From positions 19,725,281 through 19,789,280 of the forward strand of contig NC_072469.1 of the NCBI RefSeq assembly GCF_027596085.1: 64,000 bases of DNA. The letters are read 5' to 3'. This DNA is from Anoplopoma fimbria. Lineage: Eukaryota > Chordata > Actinopteri > Perciformes > Anoplopomatidae. The position numbers were made by a program, and so were the translations under genes. The notes under the pieces are model-generated. The model was not told where the DNA came from and did no database searches. It saw only the letters and a list, made by a program, of their open reading frames with translations. This document shows, piece by piece, positions 1 through 8,914 of the stretch; within the stretch, counting starts at the first letter, position 1, and each line of letters opens with the position of its first letter.

Positions 1-18
1 GTCATATCTATTCCAACA

Positions 19-50
19 ATGACTGTAATGTAATGTAATGTAATGTAATA
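19..50 (+). repeat. SINE/LINE 3' tail remnant
   Basis: TGACTG followed by repeated TAATG is the same 3' end seen in the longer copies at 1,652-1,710 and 1,798-2,100. Only the tail remains. Confidence 0.6.
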
Positions 51-406
51 AGTCACCCTGTGGACACATTTTTGTTCAATTCTCGTGTTTCCCCCTTTAA
101 AAAAAACGCACCACTAACTCCACCAAACCATATCATAGAGTTACATCTAAGAGTTTCAACAAACACCAAATTTCAAATTATCCCAAAAAATCCCTAAAAA
201 CTTTAGATTTGAAAGTACATGACTGATCTCTGTGGATGTGGCTACCGGTGGATCTTAATAAAACGTAGGGTTAGTGTCACGTGACTGAAGAGTCACATTC
301 AACATTTAAGGAAGAGTCACACCAATTACCTGTGTAATTACAAAATATGAGGTAATTCAGCATAAGAGAATTCAACTCTCCCAGCTTACAAAACATGAGA
401 TGTGGT

Positions 407-443
407 ACTAGTGAATAAGTGGGTACCACACTTATTCACTAGT
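407..443. repeat. Short perfect inverted repeat
   Basis: Arms ACTAGTGAATAAGTG (407-421) and its exact reverse complement (429-443) surround the loop GGTACCA. The outer bases can also pair in a second overlapping stem (401-407 with 424-430). Function is unknown. Confidence 0.6.
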
Positions 444-611
444 TTGATGAATTTATTGTTATTTTATATCAACAAGAAAAATATCTCTTTTATCTGGGAT
501 AATCCCTGAATTATCAATAAAGAAGAACAGAAAGTTATGCTACACCAAAGTGTAGTATCTTATGATTTTCACTATTCTAAGCCCCAGCACCTCTCTCTCC
601 AGTGAACTCAC

Positions 612-899
612 CACACTCCGGCCGGTCCCGTTGCCGTCCTGGAGCGACAGCCGGAATTCCCCGGATTTCCCCTGGTCCATGCTGAGCTGCAGGCGGAGTG
701 ACTCATCGGCCGCTCCGGGGAGGCACAGCGGCCGAATACCAGAATGGGACACCGACACCCGAACCGACATGAGGACGGTCTGGCACCCATAGTGACAGGG
801 GAGGGAGGAGGAGGAGGAGGAGGAAGAGGAGGAGGCGGCGGGGGGGTGGTCCGGTGTGTGACCGGGGGTTTGAGTCCAACCACCTGAACTCAGCGACAT
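612..899 (-). CDS. sharpin: SHARPIN-like protein, first coding exon
   Basis: Ninety-six codons from the ATG at 899-897 to a consensus donor (GTG|GTGAGT) at 612/611, ending in phase 0. SHARPIN is an adaptor of the linear ubiquitin chain assembly complex (with HOIP and HOIL-1) acting in NF-kB signalling; its N-terminus is a PH-like dimerisation fold. After a Ser-rich, low-complexity start (residues about 20-32, from a GAG/AGG trinucleotide run), the exon has VLMSVRVSV and then a motif of the type [20 protein letters not shown]. These match the order and spacing of the mammalian SHARPIN N-terminus (VLLxV..., RLQLSxD...GxFRLEL). The UBL and NZF parts would be in exons left of the window. The match is from memory of the family, so the name is moderately supported; the exon itself (ATG, donor, GC content) is well supported. 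An upstream in-frame ATG would read through a CA repeat and is unlikely. Confidence 0.58.
801..835. repeat. GAG/CTC trinucleotide repeat coding poly-Ser
   Basis: An impure (GAG)n run on the plus strand is read as a serine tract on the minus strand inside the sharpin-like exon. It is likely to vary in length between individuals. Confidence 0.8.
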
Positions 900-1320
900 C
901 CTGCATGTAGAAAACACACACACACACACACACACACTGGCTCCTGTGGGTTGTTTACCTCCCACCTGTGCTTCACCTGTCCTTTACCAGCTCTTACATT
1001 GCGACAGGAAGCAAGCTGCGTCGTCTGTCAACTATTTGGAGTCCAAAAAAGTGTAAAGGTTTCACTTCTCTCTTCTTCCGTTTCTTGTTTAAAGAGTTGT
1101 TTCAAGTCTCTCCTATTGGCACTAACAGCATTCTTCAAAAATATATCCCATTCCGTTTCTAACACTGAAGGTTACTGACGTTAGTTTGACACCGCTCACG
1201 ATGTGTTGTTGACGTTGTTGATGCTTTCGCTTCGTAGTGCGCATGCGTGGTAGGTTGTCTTCTTCTCTGAGTTTTAACCACAGCCGGCATCCGTAGTTTT
1301 GCTTTGCTGCCATCATCTGG
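900..1320 (-). promoter_or_regulatory. Probable promoter/5' UTR of the sharpin-like gene
   Basis: This stretch lies directly upstream of the first coding exon and is richer in CpG than its surroundings. A palindromic NRF1-type site TGCGCATGCGT sits at 1,238-1,248, a CRE-like TGACGT at about 1,175-1,180, and an ETS-like ACAGGAAG near 1,002. No TATA box is seen, as expected for a housekeeping promoter. A (CA)n run (913-937) lies in the likely 5' UTR. The transcription start cannot be placed. Confidence 0.45.
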
Positions 1321-1321
1321 A

Positions 1322-1356
1322 CTTATTTAACTCCTACACTGTAGGAGTTAAATAAG
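1322..1356. repeat. Perfect palindrome, 16-base arms
   Basis: The arm CTTATTTAACTCCTAC (1,322-1,337) and its exact reverse complement (1,341-1,356) are separated by ACT. It stands immediately before the larger palindrome at 1,381-1,443 and shares words with it (TAGGAGTTA, ATAAGGTCAGACAAACCTG). Confidence 0.85.
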
Positions 1357-1380
1357 GTCAGACAAACCTGTAGGAGTTAG

Positions 1381-1443
1381 ATATAAGGTCAGACAAACCT
1401 GACACTGTAGGACCTACAGTGTCAGGTTTGTCTGACCTTATAT
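1381..1443. repeat. Perfect 63-base palindrome
   Basis: Two 31-base arms (1,381-1,411 and 1,413-1,443) are exact reverse complements around a single A. The left arm begins ATATAAGGTCAGACAAACCT; its first part also occurs as a direct copy at about 1,352-1,371. The layout suggests a fold-back element or serial template switching; no coding potential. Confidence 0.9.
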
Positions 1444-1651
1444 CGTCTGCCTTGTTCATTTCGATCAAACTCCATTGTTTTCTTAAATATTGTTCTTGTT
1501 TGTTTGCTTGTTTCTTCTTTCGTAGTAATTTGCCTCTGCACTATACTTTTTCTCTGGTTTATGCTTTGAGATGCTTGTTTAAGAAAGGAGATGCACTTAT
1601 GACTTCTGGTGACTAGTAGTTCTCTTGAATACCTATGTTGAATACACTTCC

Positions 1652-1710
1652 TGTAAGTCGCTTTGGATAAAAGCGTCTGCTAAATGACTGTAATGTAATG
1701 TAATGTAATG
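1652..1710 (+). repeat. SINE/LINE-type 3' tail (truncated copy)
   Basis: It contains AAGTCGCTTTGGATAAAAGC, then GTCTGCTAAATGACTG and (TAATG)n, the conserved tail shared by many fish SINEs and L2-like LINEs. No tRNA-like head lies upstream, so this is a 5'-truncated insertion. Confidence 0.85.
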
Positions 1711-1797
1711 TTTGCCCTAATCTTTTTTATTCCAACATGCATGCCTGTCTACATCAGTAGTGCTGAGGTGGATTAACATTGTTAAGCTCCTGGGAAT

Positions 1798-2100
1798 CAT
1801 TACATTACATTACATTACAGTCATTTAGCAGACGCTTTTATCCAAAGCGACTTACAGTCAGTAGTATATTACATATCATTCACCCATTCACACACTGATG
1901 ACAGGCTACCATCAAGGTGCCACCATCAGACTCTAACTAACATTCATGTAACATCCAGTCCACACCGATGGCAAGCCTTCAGGAGCAACTTGGGGTTAAG
2001 TGTCTTGCCCAAGGACACATCGACTGCCGAAGCCGGGTATCGAACCACCGACCCTCTGATTGGAGAACTACCTTGCTCTCCACTACGCCACAGCCGCCCA
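1798..2100 (-). mobile_element. tRNA-derived SINE, V-SINE-like, minus strand
   Basis: Read on the minus strand, it starts with a tRNA-like head carrying an A box TGGCGTAGTGG (2,090-2,080) and a B box GGTTCGATACC (2,046-2,036). A central region follows with the common fish words for 'cttgggcaagacacttaa', and it ends at 1,798 with the same LINE-like tail and TAATG repeats as the copy at 1,652-1,710. It looks full length. A clear target-site duplication was not found. The polymerase III boxes are intact, but this is a retroposon and not a tRNA gene. Confidence 0.88.
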
Positions 2101-2229
2101 ATCAGCATCCCAAACAACCTGACATGTTCATCACCACTCTATTCCCTGGGCCAAGCCCTTTTTTTTTTTTACTTTTACAGAGGAGCAACAGAAAGCTCCT
2201 GACTTAAAACATTACAAGCTGGCATGGGA

Positions 2230-2509
2230 TGTGCACGGCCCAGGACAGGAGAGCTCTACAGCGGGTGATTAAAACAACCCAGAGCATCATTGGTACCCAT
2301 TTACCTAGCATCAGTGAGCTCAAGGACATTAAAAGACAACACCCACCCAGCCACATCCTGTCCACCCTGCTAGCTTCTGGCAAGATATACAGTCTTATCA
2401 GCTGCAGTGCAACTTGAATTTAGAAAAGCTTCTTTCCTCAGGCTTTTCATCCTCCACCCTCCACCATATAACAAATACAATAAATGAAATCTTGAACCTT
2501 GAACCTTGC
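2230..2509 (+). mobile_element. Non-LTR retrotransposon 3' end (L2/Rex1-like)
   Basis: The reading frame gives ALQRVIKTTQSIIGTHLPSI..., the C-terminal end of the reverse transcriptase ORF of L2/Rex1-type LINEs (usual form LQRVVxTAxxIIGxxLPS). It runs through a stop at about 2,415, then a 3' UTR ending in CTTGAACCTTGAACCTTG, a short tandem tail typical of these elements. It is 5'-truncated and inactive. Confidence 0.75.
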
Positions 2510-2739
2510 TTTTTCTGCAATTAACAACTAAAAACTATAAAGTACAACTATTCTATGACTGAATCACAACAAACTATATCTTTGTTTGTATGTTCAATTA
2601 ATTATAAAGTCATCAAAATGACTACAACCAAACTGTATACACACTTTTTTTTAACAAATTTGAAGTCTGTTTTTATATTTAAACTCCTTTTAACTATAGA
2701 ACACACTCCTTAAATCTGCACTTTATTTTTTGCCTTAAT

Positions 2740-2975
2740 TAGAAGTAATTCCAAGTCCACTAATAGAGTTTCTAGTAATCACACAGCGATTATAGGCCAT
2801 ATTAGAGTTGGACAGAATTCCTTTTCTTACACGCCCAAGTCTGATCCAATATGATCTAAGAGCCCGGCGTGGGTCACATCCTACTAGTAGAATTTTTGAT
2901 GCAGATCCATAAACTGCACTTCCATAATCTAGCCTTGATCTTATTTCACTGCATATATTTATTTCAAAGATGCAA
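2740..2975 (-). mobile_element. Degenerate LINE fragment
   Basis: The minus-strand reading frame contains IRSRLDYGSAVYGSASK, close to the RSxLDYGSxVYGSA motif found downstream of the polymerase domain in I/Jockey-group LINEs. The flanking frame does not follow any family clearly, so this is decayed debris. Confidence 0.4.
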
Positions 2976-3304
2976 TATTGGCTGCCCATGCAGTGCAGTA
3001 GAAGCCATTTGGTATTATATAAAGTATGTGTGTGTGCATACATTACACCACAAAGGGGCAGCAAAACATCCCATATAAAAGTCCTCCTTTCTCTTCCTGA
3101 TAATAATTCTGCTGAAATGTGTATTTGTCAGTTTAGGATTATTTAGCTGTTAGTAAAATATGGTTTAGTTTTATATATTAAACAATCTAGCGGTATAAAT
3201 CAATTCAAATGTGATCTCAACCCGCAACATTAAAAATGCTTCTTACAATTGAATGCATCAATAATTATAATCCAGCGGTACAATTGTAGAAGAATGGGGT
3301 CATT

Positions 3305-3395
3305 CTGTGTAATGAGTACTTTTGCTTTTGATACTTAAAATACATTTTGCTAAGTAAAATTTTGAGACTCAAGACTTTTTACTTTTACTTTTTTT
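3305..3395. repeat. Dispersed teleost repeat ('AGTACTTTTAC' family)
   Basis: TACTTTTGCTTTTGATACTT, then TAAGTAAAATTTTGA and GACTTTTTACTTTTAC match a very common unclassified fish repeat, also seen at 19,315-19,920 and in part at 28,740-28,930. Confidence 0.5.
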
Positions 3396-3399
3396 GTTG

Positions 3400-6300
3400 C
3401 ATTTTGTGCTGTTTAACTATTCATTATGTTTTTTAATGACCCCTGTGGCATATACGAATATATTTCTATGCTGTAACTTGTCGCCTACATGTTCATTAAT
3501 TAAAAAAAAAATATATAATAATAATTTAGCATATATCCATCGCAAAACAGAATACTTTCATGGCTGTTTGCAGCCTAATTAAGACAAAGTTCTTTACCTC
3601 TAAAAATGACCAGTACATCAAATGTCTTTCCTCACAACAGCAGTTTAATTCACCGTAGGTAAACAGCACCTGTGTGCATAGTAAGATTTTCTACTTTATA
3701 ATTTGGGATTGAGAGGTCTCACACACTGCTTCATTTGTTTGGCTTGTCACAAACCCTTTGGCATATTAGAATAGTATAGATCTTTTTTTTCATGAGCAGA
3801 TTATTTGACCTGGGACTGAAGGGAAAGCACAGGAGTCACTGAAAACATTAACGATGGCTTCATTCTATTCAGGCGTCCCATCATATGTTGGCCCGCATGC
3901 AAAATAAAACCAAAGCTGAAATTCAGCCATCATTGATTACTCTATTAAGTGCTTTAGTGTGCATTTCCTACTCTACATAAAGTGGATGTGGTCGCAACCA
4001 TTTAGGTAAGATCCATTTGATTCGACTTGAACCCACAATTTCCAGCACTGGCCGATAAAACCATCCATTATGTAAACTTGTAGGGTCTAGGCTCCAGCTG
4101 TAACACATTTCCTTGTTGATCCATTGTTGAATTACTGTATACAGCGTACAAGTTCATATGAATTAAAAATATTTATCAACTTTTATATAAATTGGGGAGC
4201 ACTCTTTCTTTGTCTAAAAGTCTACTATTACTATTACTCCTAGCCTACTAAATCTTTATGTCCCTTTGTCTTTTCACCTGTTTTCACCGCTAAGATGTGT
4301 GTTTGGTATTATAAAGAATTCACGTTTGAGTAACTAGGAAACCTGCAATCTGAATGCCGATTGTTCAGAATAAAATCCTGCACCAACAGGAAATACCTTC
4401 AAAGGCATGTCTCTGCTGACCACTGACTTACCATTTGAAAGCATTTTAAGATAGAGGGTTGACCAAACCTGGTCAATGAATGTCCCGGCCCACGCCCTCT
4501 GTGGGTCACGAATTATGAGGCAATTAACAAAATATACTGTAGAGCATAAGGGGAATGATTTAGACCACAAAGCTTGGCCTGTTCAAGCTGTTAATCATTT
4601 TGCAAGCAGGGTTTTCTCAATCAATACCCCATTCCTCAGAGCCCTCGTGTCTCACCATATCAGGGAAATATCCTTGTTGAATTTTATAGCTTTTTAAGAA
4701 TAATTTCTATGAACTCTTTATAGATTCATATAGGCAGGATCCTTCAAAAATTTCATTCACAAAGTGTAATTAAGCGGGAAAGTGCCAGACACCTCATGCT
4801 GTGACTTGACTGGTGAAACTCTGGGCCTCCATTCACAGAAACAGCGATAACACAGACGAGATTAAGCCATTCAATCAGGTGCTGATGAGATCGTGATGTC
4901 ATTGTGTCACATGTCAGAGGCGGCATCATGATTGAAAAGAAAAAGTCTTGTGCGTGGAAAACGTTGACCTAAGCAGTGTATTTTTAAACCAAATATGGTG
5001 ATTTTGTGAATTTAGAGCAGTGATGATTCAAGGATGCATTAAAATAGGCTAAGAATGAAAAAGATTACGTTGCAATGTAGAAATTCTATTTATCTCGAAA
5101 TGTATTCATGAGTAACATCCTAAAGACCACATTTTACCCACAAAACAAGGACAACCAAACCTTTCACACATGCCTGTAACTGGGCATCAAAGAGAAGCAA
5201 TGAATCACTGATTTCAAATAAAGGCTCCCTATCATCAATCAGATTAGTTTAATTATTTTAGGATTCTTCCATGTTGTGGGGTGGTTACACATCCGCAGGT
5301 AGTTTTCTTCTCATTTTTGCAGCAATAAGCTCGCCTTCATTAAGGGCTTGTTTCTGCATCATATCACCTGATCTCGTCCATTATAAAATTATAGCTGCTC
5401 TAATGTGTGGAGGAGAACCAAAGTGCTGCCCGAGGGCGTACATGCACATATACTCACATGGTCACACACATACACCCTTAAGCGTCACATGCTACGCAGG
5501 ATGGTGATATCATCCCGATGTTCTTTAATAGAGCTTTAGATGATTGTATTTTGTAGATGGGAAAAGTTTATTTCAACTGGATCATAATGATTCACCCACC
5601 TAAAATACACATTGTAAGGGAAATGACATCACATTTTAGTGTTATTTTGTACGGTACATTGTAACTATTGAGTTTAAAAGTTACACGAACCTACAATAGA
5701 ACTGCAACTCATTTCTTTTTAATATAGATTCATTTGTAAAAAATCTTCAAATAATCAATTGGTCAGTTAAATGTAAGAAAGCTCTGTGATGACTTTTGAC
5801 TGCTTGTCTTGTCTAATGACCAGTCAAAAAAACTCAAAAATCTTAAATTTATTTTCATAAAACAGCATCACATTTTCACATTTGAGAAGTTGGAACAAGC
5901 AAATATGAGGCATATAAATTACTAATTGATTATCAAAACTCATGCGATTCTGTTGGTTGACCAATTGATCGATTGACTAATCATTTTATCTCTACATCTG
6001 CTGCTGAATCCATTGACTTGGTTCTGCAAATAAGCATGTATTCTTTCAATAATTTACAAAATAACCCCACAAAATAGTAGTTGAAATGAATCTTAAGGAC
6101 ATATTTTGAGCAGAAAGGTCACTCAGTATCGTGACCTTTACGGACATCGCTTTAGGCCCTGAGGTGGCTTTACACCTGGTTCTCCTCACCTTGGCCTCTC
6201 ACTTGTGATTCATCACTATCACCTCTCAGCAAATGCCAAGTGCTTGACAGTAATATGAATTCACATGCACCTATACTTTAGGTCCGATACTATATATTTA

Positions 6301-6900
6301 AAGCTCTCACTCCCTCCTGAATAATTTTTTAGATTGAGTTTTTTGCTCACTGACCTAAAATATATAATACTAAAATATTTCCAGCTGCAACACACAAACT
6401 TTAGTTTTGCATCTCAGTATCAGACACTGTTTTAATATCTTAAAAGAGTGACGTTAGGTGCAGTGAGCTGTTTAAATGTACAATCTTTGATCAGATTTTT
6501 TTACCAAAAAAGTCCATAAGGTTTAGTTTCCGGTGACATGAATACACCAAGGTTTTTTGCCATAGCTGATTATGTTCTGCCTTGCCCGCTGTAATCAAGC
6601 TGATTGATGAAAGGCTCATCAAAAAACGCCCACCACAGTCTGAAACACCTACTTGGGGTGGCGGGTTTCCCCATGTTCACTAATTTAAAGTTGTCCGTGT
6701 GTTATTGACTTCCTGATGGACTGCTCTGCTGCGTGACAGACATCAGGAAAACTCCCCTAACTAAACCTCCTTTCTCAAAGAGATGAGGGGGTTTAAAGAG
6801 TGGGAGGAGAGGGGAGGGGAGGTTGTGGTAGTGGGGGGAGGGGTGGTGATGCATCCTGTAGTCTGGGATCACTGTGTGTGACTGACGGTCTTGATTCATC
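3400..6900. other. Intergenic DNA upstream of prlh
   Basis: AT-rich sequence with no exon, RNA gene or transposon that I recognise. G-rich runs at about 6,798-6,850 (GGGGAGGGGAGG-like) lie just upstream of the prlh TATA box and may belong to its promoter. Confidence 0.5.
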
Positions 6901-6927
6901 ATCCAACAACAACATGAGCGGCATGGA

Positions 6928-6934
6928 TATATAA
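6928..6934 (+). promoter_or_regulatory. prlh: TATA box of prlh
   Basis: TATATAA lies in GGATATATAAGC, about 30 bases before the likely transcription start near 6,958-6,962. A G-rich tract and the word GTGACTGACG lie within 100 bases upstream. A TATA promoter suits a restricted neuropeptide gene. Confidence 0.65.
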
Positions 6935-6957
6935 GCTGGAGCACACCTGCTCTACAA

Positions 6958-7009
6958 TAACGACTTCAGACCTCTGCCAACTGACCTCAGCCTGTTACCA
7001 AAGTTAAGG
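6958..7009 (+). other. prlh: Predicted non-coding exon 1 of prlh
   Basis: The span between the expected start after the TATA box and a donor AAGG|GTAAGG at 7,009/7,010. An intron with a poly-T tract (7,122-7,141) follows and ends either at TTTCAG (7,441) or CTCCAG (about 7,498) before the coding exon. Confidence 0.45.
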
Positions 7010-7518
7010 GTAAGGAGCTGCTCTGTGAGTTTTTACATTATTCTCTTATTTTATTTCTTTTTTTACAGGCTGACATATTCACTCTGGTTAAAGTGAATGA
7101 GGATATCAATAGGTTATGTGCTTTTTTTTTTTTTTTTTTTAGGAGAGATATTCCAGGTGAATTTGTGTTAACTATTTTAACACTAACTGTGCTACACCAC
7201 AGCAGCCTGTTCAATGTGGTAAATGGGCTTTTATGATATTGATACTCTAGAGTTAATAGTAACAATAGTGTGTATTTAAATCCTTGTAATGTTTGATTAT
7301 TATAATATTATCATATGAGCTTAGCCTGGTAATAAGATTTAACTTACTTAATCCTTCTATTACTGTATGACCCTAGGACACTTTTAAGTCTAATTGTATC
7401 AGTTTTTTTTCTGGCTTTGTTTTACTAGTCTTTCTGTTTCAGAGTCCTTAAACGGTGAGTGATACTTTACTGACCGGCGTCCATCCGTCCTCTCCAGTGC
7501 CTTGAGTGACTCCCCAGC

Positions 7519-8706
7519 ATGCTGCCGTGCGGAGCGGTTGATGTCCGGCACTGCGTCCTGATGAGCCGCTGGCTGCCCGCAGCTCTGGCGCTCCTCCTCC
7601 TCGTCTCCTCCAGCTTCAGCAGCGGCCACAGCACCACGGTGGAGCACGACTTCCACATTGTTCACAATGTCGACAACAGAAGTAAGACGTAGTTTTGTGT
7701 ATTTATTATTACATGGAGGAGACGTATGAGGCTTAGGAAGACATACAGAACAATGGTAAGACATGTTTTAGAATATACAGAATGATCACGGTCTGCTTTT
7801 AACTCTTAGTGGTGAGTTCAGTGACTTTTTTCTACTTATTGTTCCCGTAGGGATATGTTGTAAGATACTTGAAAATAGATAATTCTTCTTTCCTCCTGTT
7901 TACTAATAGATTTTACTTATAAAAATGAAGAATGCTGTCTATCAAAAGACTGTTTGAGTCACAGTTATTGCATTCAATTAGCTATTTGTTTTAAGGAAGA
8001 TATGTTTAACACTTTAGATATCTTAGAATTAGGAAAATCCGTATCCCCAATTTGTGGAACAAAAGTTTGTCATGTAATCTACCAATTGTTTTATTTTGTC
8101 ACAAATTAACTGTATTAATTTGTATAATATGTACATAGATATGTATTTTAAATGATTTATTTTACATTGAACATAGGTTTAAGAGTGCATGTTTTGTTAT
8201 ACTATTTTCTATATCCTTTCTTATGCTATAGTAATATGCAGTAAATGTATCCATTTTTTATTTGGTTTTGGACTATATCTCCATATAGAACTTCATCTTT
8301 GTTAACATAAACAACAGTGTATGAAGACAATAATCTTAACATTTAAAAAAGAAAAAGTAGTAATGTATGGGCCAATCTTTTTCCTATTGAAACAAGAATT
8401 TTTTTAGGTCCACAAAATGGACTCATTGTCACTCAAAAGTAAACTTTGTTAATATTGTACATGTTATAAGCTCCATTAATGTACTTGGTGTGGTGTCCAG
8501 GTCCAGAGATAGACCCATTCTGGTACGTTGGGCGTGGAGTGAGACCCATCGGGCGCTTCGGGAAGAGGCACAGCAGCGTGGAGGCTCTGGGCAGCAGAGG
8601 GGTGCAGCCTGTCCTCAGGACGTTAGGGCTGGTGCTCAACAGCCTCAGAAACAAGGATAACCTCGGGAAAGCGCTGGATGGGGAAGACAGGGATTGGTTA
8701 CCGTGA
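7519..8706 (+). CDS. prlh: Prolactin-releasing peptide / C-RFamide precursor
   Basis: Two coding exons, 7,519-7,681 and 8,501-8,706, join in phase 1 (A|GT CCA) to give a 122-residue preprohormone. Residues about 15-37 form a signal peptide (LPAALALLLLVSS core). The second exon opens with the mature peptide SPEIDPFWYVGRGVRPIGRF, then Gly-Lys-Arg, the amidation and dibasic cleavage signal, then a C-terminal flanking peptide ending DWLP. The 20-residue peptide equals carp C-RFa as I know it and ends in the PrRP motif (VGRF-amide; here IGRF). Such peptides act on PRLHR-type G protein-coupled receptors and affect prolactin release, feeding and energy balance. The first ATG has A at -3; a second ATG (7,561) stands right before the hydrophobic core and could be the real start. 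Position next to myrip fits the PrRP2/C-RFa paralogue (prlh2 in some names) rather than the MLPH-linked one. Confidence 0.96.
7682..8500 (+). other. prlh: prlh intron between signal-peptide and hormone exons
   Basis: Donor A|GTAAGA and acceptor GTGTCCAG|GT. AT-rich, with no repeat or other feature recognised. Confidence 0.85.
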
Positions 8707-8884
8707 CAGCAAGTCCTCCTCCCTTCATCTACAAACTCTAGAGTGTCTTCATTTTTTTATCTTGATTGAGGTTATAAACTCGTTTGCTCTAGCTCTTACC
8801 TGTATTTCTCTCTGGTGTCTGTTATGGGGCCTTGGTTGATAGGATCCTTGATATCTGTACATAAAAATGCATTCTATATTGATT

Positions 8885-8890
8885 AATAAA
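8885..8890 (+). terminator. prlh: Poly(A) signal of prlh
   Basis: AATAAA lies 179 bases after the stop codon, followed by a GT-rich stretch (TGTTGTGATTATATCTGTT), as expected for a cleavage site near 8,905-8,915. Confidence 0.75.
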
Positions 8891-8914
8891 CCAGGATGTT
8901 GTGATTATATCTGT

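Larger units (their letters stand above)
1..611. other. Intron 1 of the sharpin-like gene (partial)
   Basis: This AT-rich stretch lies downstream, on the minus strand, of the donor site at 611-610. It holds a SINE tail with the ATGTA repeat at about 19-50 and a short hairpin at 407-443, whose arms are 15 bases each around a 7-base loop. No further exon is recognised, so the rest of the gene is off the left edge. Confidence 0.5.

Noticed and set aside
2036..2090. Possible tRNA gene (intact A and B boxes)
   Set aside because: It is the head of a SINE with a LINE-type tail; the body does not fold as a tRNA.
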